Shown piece after piece: positions 23,290 through 34,800 of a stretch of 64,000 bases of DNA (its first letter is position 1; every line of letters begins with the position of its first letter). The DNA comes from Serinus canaria (lineage: Eukaryota; Chordata; Aves; Passeriformes; Fringillidae): assembly GCF_022539315.1 (NCBI RefSeq), contig NC_066322.1:17184765-17248764 (forward strand). Direction: 5' to 3'. The notes under the pieces are model-generated. The model saw only the letters and a program-made list of their open reading frames with translations, ran no database searches and was not told the origin of the DNA. Both the position numbers and the translations under genes were made by a program.

Positions 23290-24190
23290 AGCGGCGCCCA
23301 TGGTGGCAGCTCGCAGGGGCGCCGGTGGCAGCCGGGGTGGCCGGCGGGGCCCGCTGCCCGCGCGCTGTCACGGCGGCTGCGCTCGGGCCGCGCTGAGAAG
23401 CTGCCGGACGCTGCCGGGGCATGGCCGTGGGCTGCGCGTCCCGCTCCGCGCGGCCCTTCGCGGGGGCGGCTGCGGAGAGGGGGCGGTGGGCTCCAGCGCC
23501 GGGGGGGCGGGCAGGGGGAGGGTCCAGGGAAGCCGCGGCCCCTCGGAGGCGGCGAGCGGAGCCCGGTGGCAGGTGGCGGCGGCGGTTCGGCCCCTTTAAG
23601 GCTACTGCTGCCGTAACCCGATCCCCGCCGGAGCATCCTGCGCCCGGGAAGGGCTGTCCCGTCCCCGACGCGGGGAAGGCATGGAGGAGGAGGAGGCGGC
23701 GCCGCAGCCCCCGTAACCCCAGTCCCAGGTGCGGCGTGCGGGGAGGGAAGGCGGTAGGACGCTGAGAGGCCGGGGCTGGCGGGGGCGGTGCGGCCCCTTT
23801 CCCCCGCCCCGCGGGGCTGTGCGGAGCGGCCCCTTCCCTCCCTCAGCGCGGGGCGGCCCCGGGGGCCGAGGGCCGCAAGCCGCAGGCGGCGGCGCGGGGC
23901 GCGCTGACAGCGCAGGGCTGCGCGGGGCCGCCTCCTCCCGCCGTCGCGGCCGGAGCGAGCGCGGAGGGTGCCCGCTGCCTGCCCGCTGCCTGCCCGCTGT
24001 TGTGCTCGCCTGCCGCTGCTCCGCGCTCCTGCCGCTGCCTGCCCGCCCGCCCAGCGGCCGCTCGGGGCCGGTGCGAACGGCGGGCGCCGCGGGTGACCGG
24101 GACGGCGAGGTAATGCCCGGCTCGGGGGTAGCCGGGGAGCTGTCGGTGCCCACCGAGGCTGGGCGGGTTCCTTCTTGGTGGCTTTGCGCC
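23290..24190 (+). promoter_or_regulatory. CpG-island promoter of TLCD4
   Basis: About 900 bases of extremely CpG-rich DNA, 4.5 kb upstream of the first coding exon of TLCD4 on the same strand. It is the only CpG island between ALG14 and the TLCD4 coding exons, so it is the likely promoter with the untranslated first exon. Many long chance ORFs on both strands result from the low frequency of stop codons in GC-rich DNA. Confidence 0.75.
23600..24109 (+). other. TLCD4: Probable untranslated exon 1 of TLCD4 (limits uncertain)
   Basis: The best donor in the island is ggcgag|gtaatg with gt at 24110-24111; an earlier alternative is cccag|gtgcgg near 23728. The transcription start cannot be read from sequence, so the left limit is arbitrary. 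A short upstream frame (ATG at 23681, stop ending 23716, reading MEEEEAAPQPP) lies in this exon and could dampen translation. Confidence 0.4.
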
Positions 24191-27100
24191 TCTAGACTGC
24201 TTGCGGGGTTTGAGGAAATTCGGTAAATGGGATCGCAGCGGCCACCTCTTCTGAGTGCACTGCCTTCATAAGAATGCTTTATCTGCCGGTTGCTTTGATG
24301 TTCTAAGAGCAGAAAGCTGAGTGGAGTTTAGGATGTGAATAGCCTTAAATAGAAAAGGGTACAGCTTAAGTGTGAGTAGCTTGAATTTTGTTGTGTTTCT
24401 CCTTAACGCTGCTTACTGAGCTAAATAAGATATCAAACGAGTAGGATCTACCATTCAGAACCAAGAGCACAGCAAAGCCTCAGCACTGCTTTTGTTACTG
24501 GGCTTATTATAAAATGTGGAAACAGTCAGTAGTCCAGTGTTGCTCTCTGCAGATTGGTCTGACAAGTTTTACAGCTATTGGATTTGGCTTTTAGTTTTAA
24601 GCGGATCAGGAGAGCACGGTATTTCACGCGATGTCCCGGTATCAGTAGCAGCTTTACGGTGTAATCTTGTTTGGAAATTGATCCAACTCATCTGGAAATC
24701 CAGCCTCGAAGAAAGTAAGGGCTGTGGGCCTTAAACCTTCTACTGCACCTTCTTACCATGTTTCATTATACTGTTGCATTTCTTATTTTTATGATGTGGA
24801 AACAGTAAGAGGAGGAGAACGTAAATGCTAAATGCTTTTGATGCTACAACACTTGGTAACTTTCCTGCTCCTTTATCCTCTTTTGTTAAGTGCCAACGTG
24901 TTTCTATCAGGAGTTCATAGTGTTACCATATTGGGGGTGAATGGATATTGCTTTTTCTTCTAAATTTCAAGTAGAAGCAGAATTGCAGGAAAACCACTGT
25001 ATGTTAATAGCAAATGAAAACCAACATATTTTTAGCTCTTATGGAGTATGATAAAAAAAACCCTGTGTTATTAACCTTTTCAAAGTTATTGGGTTAATGG
25101 AGTAATTTGAAATCACTCTAGGCATGTAAGCAATACCTTGCTGAAAAAATGTTAGTTTCAGGTGTTTGGTAATGTTTATTTACCTAAAGACTCCATTGAA
25201 AAACTACAAAAGTGAAGTTCTGATCATATGTAGTTACTGTCTAACCAAATGTTTAAGACAGTAATTTTTGGTAAGCAAGGCAAATGCTAATGGTGGAGAA
25301 CCGACCTGAATATTCTACTATTTTTCCTGCATACAAAGTAGTTACACTAAACCTCCCCATCCAGCCTCCCAGTAGCTCAAACCCTGTATCAGCTGACAGA
25401 ACAGTAATCAATGACTATGCAGTTTGGGTGATAGTGTCTGCTCATACATAATCCACAGAGTTGTGTATCTTGATCAGACTTTGCTGTACAACTACAAGAA
25501 GATACTTGGGGAAAAAACCCACAGTGTAGTTGAAGCTGCCTGGCTTACTAACTTTGGACTTTGTCAAGGAAAAGTGTAATCAGAAGCTAATTGTGCTTGT
25601 TTTAAGTCAACAAGCACAATGCAACAAGCTGTTTAGGTTCAGAAACATGAATAATTGTTCCTGTAAATGAAAAGAAAATCTGGTAAAAGCCAGTAAATTT
25701 TCATGTTAAACAGGATACAGTTGAAAACAACCTAGGGATATGAGCAAATAACAACCTATAGATATGGGACAATATTTATAGCTGAACACATGTGAAATGC
25801 TGTATTTACACCAGGTCCTTGAATTGAATTAAAATAGGACACTATTAATGGCCGAAGTAAAGCATAAAAGTATTCTGGACTTGGTAGTTACTATACTTAA
25901 ACAGCATCTTGATAAGCATATATGAAATCAGGCTTGCAGGACTTGAGCATCTAGGAGACCAACCAGGGAGGCTTAGTGATTAACTTTTTGTCTACCTCTT
26001 CTTCTCTAAAACCATTTTTCCATTCTCCTTCGTGGGCGTCATGGTTCTGCACTTGTTGGAAGTCAGGTCGTGCACTTTGCACGCAAGTACCTTTTTTAAA
26101 AATGAGTTCCTTCCACAGGCTCCTTAGGTGAAAGATTAGTCTTCCAATGCATTTCTTTCAAGGGATGTTTGCAAGGTTTGATTCCATAATCTGTACTAAA
26201 ATGAACACCTATCAAAAGCTGAAACATTTCTTACCTAATATAATCTTCTGGTACTAAGGAAACAAAGCAAAATGTGGTTTTCTCTTGTCCAAGAGATTAT
26301 ATCAGTGTCTTCAAAACTCAGAGATACTAGTGTAGTCACTGCAGATGAATAAAATGTAGCATCATGAGAATTGCTATATTTTAGTCAAAAGTATGAAGTG
26401 GGGTTAATGCTCAGTGGTTTTGCTATTTTTCTGAAGAGATTTGTACTTAACCTGGATTTTGGCTTCCTTCATTAAACCAGCTGATAATTTCTTTTCCTTG
26501 TGTTGTCCAAGAGAAGACTTGGTTGCTACAAATGAGATAATGTAATAAAGTTTTGTCCTTGGGGTGAGGATCTGGAACTGGACACCACACAGTGCTTCTC
26601 AGTGGGTTTAAACTGATAGATACTAAATTGTTTTATTCCTTCAAATGGTAAGGTTTTAGACAATTGAGCTTAATACCCATTGTCTCTGGTACTTTACACT
26701 ATGTGAAAAGGATATAAAGTTTGGTTTGTGTTTTGTGTCAGTGGAGGCAAATGGAGAAGTATGTGGAGGATCGAGACTACTGAATATTCAGGATTGTAAA
26801 TGAAATGGGAAGCTTTGATAGAGCAACGTTAAAAAGTATGCAGGACTTGCATGGTGCTGCACTAGAACAGGTCATCAGAAAACAACTGGTATCAATTAGT
26901 TTGATGCAGTGCACCGCAGTGTGTGTACATAAAAACTTTAGTTTGGATTGAAAATGCATTTATTAACTGAATCATCCCCTGTGATTTGTGTTGCATAGCT
27001 GTCCCAGAGCTTGCAAGCTGGTTTCCTTTTGGGTTCAACTGAGCAGGAAGCTAGGCCCTAGGAGTACATCAAATATGTTCCAAGAATTGTGGAGTTCCTA

Positions 27101-28661
27101 GGACAGAATTAAAGCTGGTCTGAAGTAGGCACTTGAAGTCTACATGATAGAGGCAGGTTTCACTCAGCAAATCTGCTCTTATTTGTCCTTCATTCTGTTT
27201 TTATGCCTGTAGCTCTGTGGGTATTAATCAGAGGAAGTTTTATTGTCTTCAGTTCTGGGAGAATGAATAGAAAAGGAAGAGGTAGAGGGGGAAAAGTTTG
27301 AGACCATTGAACCTTCTGCTTCTAAATCTTTGAAGATGAAAGTATGTTTTTTCTGATCTATATGTTTCAATATACTCACCATTTACACCTCAAAGTGAGA
27401 ATATTCTTAATTAAAAAAAGAAGTTATTATTTGTTATTATGGTGGACTTTTTTTTCCTCCTCAAGTTCAGGTTTCTTACTATCTGCAATGCAGATAGATT
27501 TTTGAAATTGTAAGGCATGTTCACTCATTCTGTAATGCACGTGAAATAAAGGTGGACATAAATGTATTATGTCATTGTATCGCTTTTGCTGACCATTAGG
27601 TTGCTGTGGTAGCATCAGATTATGCTGTCCTAAAAGTCTGCATTTTATTTTTAAATATTTTCTTAAGTAAAACTAAAATAAGTAACAGCAGGTTTTTATA
27701 GTTGTTAGAATAATTATTTAAATATTTGAAATGAAACCATTTGATTTTTTTTTTCCCCCTTTCCAGTTCAGCTTAATATAAATTGACATTTTTTGAGTTT
27801 TTAACTTTTGCCAGTCTTGGAGTGTAAACCACTGTCAAATTGGGGATGCATGTCAGAAGTTTGTGGCTTCTGGGAAAATATCATTCTGTGTTGCAAATGT
27901 GTCAACTCAGGAAAAACAACTGAAGCATTTAGAGACTGACAGTTCTGTTTGGAATTGTTTTGCTATTTAGACCTCATGAAATAGCTGAACATCCAGCATC
28001 TGAAAAGCCAGTCAGCTCTGATGATAGAGGCTTTCCACTGAGTGTGAAGATGTGTGGAGGTTTGAGTTCTGTGGAGGAAGAAAGCTCCAGCTCAACAGCC
28101 CACAGCCCGTCCCAAGGACGAGCTCTCGACTGAGCCCCGTGTGAACGGAGAGCTGCTGTCTCTGCAAAGTGCACCAACAGAGCTGCAGCAAGGCTGCTGC
28201 TTCTCTGGGCTGACCCAAAAACCTCTCTTCTGTGCTTATCTGATTGCATTGTTGCATTTTGAACTCCTGTTGGCAGCAGTCAATCTGGCAATAATGAAAC
28301 AAGTTTTAACTTTGGAGGTTCCTGGGACAGGAGTGGAGGCTGCAGAGCTGGCAATTGGCCTGGTCAGTGGTCATCACTGCCCTTTCTGTGTAGAAAAAAT
28401 ACATGCAATTTTAGGCCACAAAAATGTAAAATATGCAAATGTTAATAAAAAAAGCAAACCCAAACCAAAATGGAACTTATGTATCTAAAAGTTTGGGCAT
28501 ACTTTTATACTGTTAATGCTTCAGTAGAGACATTGAACAGGTAGAAACTTTTATTGAATAACTTTTCTGTTGATAAGTTTGCTGTCACAAACACTTTCTC
28601 TGTTTGCTTAAAATAGTTAAGTGGAGAATAGAGTGAAATTACCTTCTGCTTCTCTTCACAG
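24110..28661 (+). other. TLCD4 intron 1 (probable)
   Basis: AT-rich non-coding DNA between the CpG island and the first coding exon. It contains a perfect 12-bp inverted repeat at 25590-25620. An open frame at 28141-28488 has no recognisable domain and I do not treat it as a gene. Confidence 0.6.
25590..25620. repeat. Perfect 12-bp inverted repeat in TLCD4 intron 1
   Basis: Arms attgtgcttgtt (25590-25601) and aacaagcacaat (25609-25620) with a 7-base loop. Too short a stem for a typical miRNA precursor. Confidence 0.85.
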
Positions 28662-28672
28662 GTTGAAGAACA

Positions 28673-28827
28673 ATGGCTTCCTTCAGCAACCTGACTGTTG
28701 GCATTGCTCTTGCCAGTTTTACTGTATTTCAGCTCCTGTTCCATGTTGTAAGTTCTTGGGTGTCAACACGAATAACACCTGGTTTTAACAATCTCAGCCA
28801 AAAAAGGAAGATCGAATGGAATTCAAG
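28673..28827 (+). CDS. TLCD4: TLCD4 coding exon 1 (transcript exon 2)
   Basis: Acceptor ttcacag at 28655-28661, short leader, then [10 protein letters not shown] and a first membrane segment (about 10-29), ending IEWNS plus two bases of Arg52. Donor AAG|GTAAAG. The amino end differs from human up to about residue 18, the rest is conserved. Confidence 0.95.
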
Positions 28828-31800
28828 GTAAAGTGTTCAAAACAACAACAGTTAAAGACTTACCTGAAATCATGGACACCTGAACCACCTGTGTGTGTAT
28901 GTGTAAAACTGAAGAAAACCCTGTTAGTTAAAGATCAGAGGGCTAGCTCTAGACACTGGACAAAAGTCTAGAAAAAGAGTCAGGTTCATTTGTGTTGTAG
29001 GGAAAGGAGACTGCAGGAGGAGGAGGGGAAGCTATAGCAGACATAGAGTACACATGCAGGAAGGAGTTCTGGAAACTCAGTCCAAACACATTCCTCACTC
29101 TCTCTGTGTTTCTGGATTTCCGTCAGTGGGATGGATCCACCTGCATTTCGTTTGTCTCCTCAGATACAGGACTTCTAGAAACTTGTTTGACCCATGAGTC
29201 TTTTAAGCCATAAGTAAAGTATAAGATAGTAATTGAAAATGGGGGATGAATGAGCTTTTATTTGCAACATACTACTCTGAAAGGGTATATATAGTGCACA
29301 AGGTTCTCCAGTTGAAATGAATTGGTACAGTATACCTTTGAGTAGCCTATTGCAACTTTAAAATATTTTTTCAGATGTTTCCCAAAATTCCCAGATTTTG
29401 AGCTAATTAAAGATCAAAAATGTGTACCATATGGTTGTCACTGCACTCAAAATGAATTAGTTGCAGTTGTGTTCCTCCTCAGTGCTGTTTAGTATCAGGT
29501 GGATACAACAACTTTTAAAGTTGTTTCCATTGTTCTAGGCAGCATTAGCAACTCAAATAGCCTTGCCCTTCCATTTGGCAAATGTCCACTTGCAGTGTTC
29601 TTAAAGGCACCATCTTGATTTCAGAATAATTACCTATCTGCCAGAACAACTGTGTAGGGTGCCAGTTCACAGTATCAGTGCAGCTTAGGTTTACCTCTCC
29701 GTTCCAATTAACAATAAGAGGCAGACAGGGAAAGTAAACTAAACTGTTCCCATGTGAAGCTGACCTATTGTCTATAAGCCACATCAAATGGCCTTTGAAT
29801 TGCATAATAGGCTTGATGAGAACTTACCCCATGCCTGGTAGCGCTATGCTGGTGTAGTGCTTTGCATAATAACGTGAATTGTTTTACACATCACAAGTGT
29901 GCTGGAAATAAGCTGCTCCAAATCTCTGAGCTACTTTGTAATAAGATATTTAGCTGCTCAGTTGATACAGTACCCCAGACTATGTCCTTTTTTACCTCTT
30001 AGCACACTTTTTTTCCTTGGGGTTGATAGCAGGATGTAGATGTTAGCACACAGGTGAGTTGTGGTCCCAGGCTTCATCCAGCTCAGGAGTAAGAAGGCAT
30101 GAAACACAAAGCATGGTTCATCAGCATCTTGTGGATGTTATAACCGAGGAGGGCATGAAGGGAAAGAAAGGCTGGCTGTGCCTGTGTTACTTCAGCTCTG
30201 CTAACCAAACACAGTGTTTTGTCAAACTGCCCTGTCACTCCAGTGTTTCACTGGAAACACTGAAATGATGGGAGGCCTCAAGGACTATCTTGCAAGTTCA
30301 GAGAATGCAGAGGAGTATGTATTTATTCTGCAGAGAGCTCTGCAAGTAGAGACAGTTACTATGTCCCAGTAAAATCTGTTGGTTTCATTTAAATTATTTA
30401 AAAGTAGATGGTTGTTATTTTGTCCTATATTGAACTGGTGTAGGGAGTGCACATACAAATGATTCTGTTGGCAGTGCTAAGGAAACTGGCACAGAGGATG
30501 GTTATGCATTTTTATCAGCTCAGCTGGGTCTGGAAGAGGGCATCTGCCTGAAATGAGCTGTAGCATTGAAAATATATTGTTGCAGTTTGGAAGGCTTCAT
30601 AATCAAGTATTTGAGCTGCAGCTCTTGACTGTGTTTTCCATGCTGTCAGTTTGTTCATTCTGACCTTCCAAGAATTATGAACCAATAAAGTAATTGCTTC
30701 TGGCATCTGAAGTTTATGGACACTCAAATTGAGTTAAAAACTGTATTTGGTCACGAATGTAGTATAACTCTTCAAGTTGTGCATATATTCCTGTCGCCTC
30801 TCCTGTAATACATGCCTGTACTGCTATTAAGTAGTTGTGAAAAAATATATATATTCAATAGTAAAAAAGCAAGTCTGCAACCTAGCATTGCAGCTTTTTT
30901 TGTTTGCAGCTTAATGAGGAGTTAAAGGATGCAAGCTTTGAAAAAAATTTCAAGGAAATGTACAGAGCTAGATAGCTTGACCTAGATTCCTTATTAAAAT
31001 GGACTGTTATACTATTTCCCTTTTTCTGCCCTGTCTATGAAAAAGCTTCGAAGTCCGGAGTTAAGGAGGAAATTTGTTGCCTTTTCTTATCTTCCTTTTT
31101 TTTTTTTTTTCCTTTTATTTCACTCCCATCAAGTGTTCTACTTGTGTATAACTTGTATTTTAAACAGAAAGGTTCAGGTAAATGGCCTCTTCAAAGACAA
31201 ATTACAACTGTAAACTAATGAGCTATATTTTAGGACAAATTTTCCTTCTTGTAGCATTATCCTCTCCTCAAGTTCAAAAACTCCAGATATTTCTCAGACA
31301 GTAATATTGCATGTTCTGCTTTGTTTTTAAAAAGAAAAGTTCCTATCTTTTTTAATCCTGTGTTACAAGAGTAGACCTTTTAATTAAACTATTAATTACC
31401 ATTAAAATTCTGATAATTAAATTTTCTTTCTTTGTCCATAGAAGAAAGGGCAGAAGTGCAGCCTGTGCTGTAATGATTATTAATTGTTCTCATGCAGTTT
31501 TTGACTACTCATATTATCCTAATCTCCATTCATTTTCTGGCACACTATTGGAAAAGCTGTTGAAAATAGCACAGTGACACTCTTGAAACAAATTGTAAAT
31601 AGTCTCTTTTATGTATAGTTACAGAATTTTATTGCCAGTAGATAATAATACCACTTCTGGAAATGGAGTAGGGATTATAACCTCTTTCTTTGCAAAGTCT
31701 TCTGCAGGAAGTAAGATGTTTTCTTCAAATCTTACATGGTAGAGCTTAGATTCCTGAGAGCTCCTTAAGGACATCTAAAATATTAATGACTTCCAAATAC

Positions 31801-34800
31801 ATGTATTCAATATGTACAAAGACAAGAATAATAACTAACAGCATCTGTGCATTTGTGTGTATATTGTTGGTGCTGTGAATATGGTGTGAAGTGTTTCCAA
31901 TCACACAGCACTGAACTTAGTTCTCATCTTTCAAACAGTATCTGTGATTCCCTATGGCTATTTTTTCACATCATTTTTTTTCTTTCTAATTACATTTGGA
32001 AAGTGGGAAAGCTGACAGTAGCTACACAGTATTAGGTGCAGCTTATAGTTGTGTTAAACCCATGGCTAGAGCAGGAAGGTTACACATTTTGGACCCATGC
32101 CCATTGCATTGTTCAGCCTTCCAAGAATACATGTGGACTGAAAGGGCAGGAGGGGCTCTGGCCTGTGTGCTGGCAGAAACCCTGCTGGGGCTTCTGTAAA
32201 TAGATATTTCTCTAAAAGTGCATGCTTGTTAGCATGCAGAGTTTATCTACACTGTGCATGCAGCCTGTAAACTGGAGACTGTGGTCTTTGGGGGAAAAAT
32301 GTGTCTAGTACCCAGGTAGGGACAAGGCAACTTTGATTATTGTGACATTTATTTTATATTTCCCTCATCCAATACAAAGCTGCTAATTGATATAAACCTG
32401 TAGCTGTTATACCTTGGGTACTCAGCTACAACCAAAGTTTTATCTTTGAATCTACTTCAAATGTACTAGAAATTCTATCTGAAACTTAGGATTTTTTGTT
32501 TAATGCCACTTTCCAAATCCAAACTGGACTTATTATGGGTCTTTTAGTTTGGTGCCTGAAAGGAGAAACCTGCTGCTGCAGGACTCCTGGGCTAATCTGA
32601 GTATGAAATTGCATATACATTTTGCAGCAAATAGGACAATACAGAAAGCATTTGTTAGAGAGCTAGATGTCATACTGTCTTTAAGGATTCATTAATATAT
32701 GGGATAATTTGAAGAAAACTTAGATCTCCCTTACTTTTGAGACTCACTTTGTATCTAATATTGTCAATCCCACTCCACTCTAATAGATTCCTTCTTCTTG
32801 ACTGTTTTTTTCCCACCTGTCATTGTGTAAGGGGTTGGATGCAGCATAGGGAACAGATGATTGTCTCCCACGGAAGTATGTGCAGGCAGTAGAGAATGCC
32901 TTTGGATACATCCTACCTTAAGCACAGCATGGGAAGTTGTGAATGGCAGTATCTCCTTGTGACTGTGATCTCTTTTTCAGGACAGTGTCCACATTCCACG
33001 CCTTGGTGGTTGGAGGATTTTGCCTTTACATTTTATTGTATGATGATGCTGTTAATGCTGACCATCTCTGGTAAGGCTTTTACATTGTGTGTTACATACA
33101 TGTTGTGGTTACATAGTAAAAGAACATAATTGAGAAGAAAAAAAAAAAGAATCCTGCAGTGTATTAAGTGCTGAATGAGAGTTTCATTTTCCATTAAAAT
33201 ATGCAGTTGTGATGTGTTCATTTTTGTCTGTACTATTTGAAAATTTGATAGCTATTGTGTCAGTATTAGTGTCTTAGTTCAATGTGTCTCTGTGAAGTGG
33301 AATAGATAAAATACAAGCAGTTGATTTGAAACCGCAAATTATTAAAGAATAAACTGTAACTATAAGTCAGTATGAGTGAAACTCTGCTCTTTAAAGTAAT
33401 AATTTTAAAGTGGAATTGAAAAGCTGTAGTAGATCTGGATAGTGTATATCTGTGTGAAAGTTCTCCATTGAACCCTGCAAAAGGTTTGGGTTCAATGGAG
33501 AGAGAATGTGGTATTACTGCCAGGTAATGTTTGAAAGTAGATACAGTAGATCATAACAGAGACTGGAGCATTGGTAAGCTCCAGGGAAACATCAGTGTTG
33601 TGTGTGACATTTTTTGATGGTCTAGGACTTCTCAAAAAACTTTTCCTTTTTTTTCCTGTATGTACTAGAGACTAAGATAGATGCTGTAGAAATTGTTTTT
33701 GTGGTGGTGAGAATCACATGGTAGAAAATGTGGAGGTGGTAGAGATCAGATAAGGAGAGGGAGAAATGTAAATAAGTGGATTAAGTTGTAGCTTCATAGG
33801 AGAACTCCTATGACTGTTCACTTCGTAGTCATTACAGTTTTTCAAGTTTGATGTTTGATCAGCATTTTGTATGACTCTATATCTGCAAGGAAGTTTGAAG
33901 AAAGTCAGTCGAATGGACTTTTGTTTGTTCTATCTGCCTGTGCATCTTCACGTGTAATTCATTTGCCCCACATACCTTCTTAGCAATCACCAAAGAGATA
34001 GTTCTTCCCATTTGCTTATTCAAGTCACTCCCTGTTTGTTACTTTGGGCTCTTGCTTGCATCAAAACTGGCCTGCAGACACCAGGGCTCGTTAATTCCAT
34101 TGCACCTTCCGTTCAAGGAGATAGGTCAGGAAGTCTGGAAGATTTTAGACTAAATTCTAAGTTCTCCATTTATTGAGAATAACTTGGGATTCTGACATAG
34201 ACTCCTCTTGAAGGGATGTGACAGATGGACAGTGCAGCCATATATGTTGAAGTGTTGGTTTAGAAAGCCTAGAGGAGGTTTGAAGGCTCTTGAGTGCAGG
34301 CTTAGTCTTGGTGGTGATGTGCTGAAGTGTGTTGGGACCCCTGAGAAGTTTAGCTATGATGCTGCTGCTGCAGCTTGGAGCTCTAACATGAGGCCTCTAT
34401 GCCTCCTGCTAAAGTTAGGAGAACATACCTGTCTATATTCTATGTCTAAACCTAAAGAAGCACTCAGCCCACAACATATGTAGCTCATGAAATCAAGTTT
34501 TGAAGCCATGGAAAAATGTTCCCATTTCAAGCTGTATTTAAAAGAATGTCAATGGCCAATCTTAACAGATGGAGTGAATTCCAGATTTTCCTAATAATGA
34601 TTTTTCTTCACCTAACAGCAGAATTCTGGTTTCATGAGTCTTATTTTCCTGTAAACTACCCTCTCAGTGAGGGGGAACAGTTAGACACTAAGAAAGCTTT
34701 ACAATTTAGTGATCAGATTGTAATAATACAGGAAATCTCTTCCCACTGCTCCATTCCAATAGGATTAAGAAAAAATAGTTAAGTAATAGCATTTTACTGT

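Noticed and set aside
23256..24226. Several 100-180 codon frames on both strands near 23.3-24.2 kb
   Set aside because: All are inside the TLCD4 CpG island and show the same Arg/Gly/Pro/Ala bias; no domain and mutually overlapping.
28141..28488. 115-codon frame just upstream of TLCD4 coding exon 1, containing a CPFC motif
   Set aside because: No continuous similarity to a known family, no good splice context linking it to TLCD4, and a chance CXXC-like motif is weak evidence.
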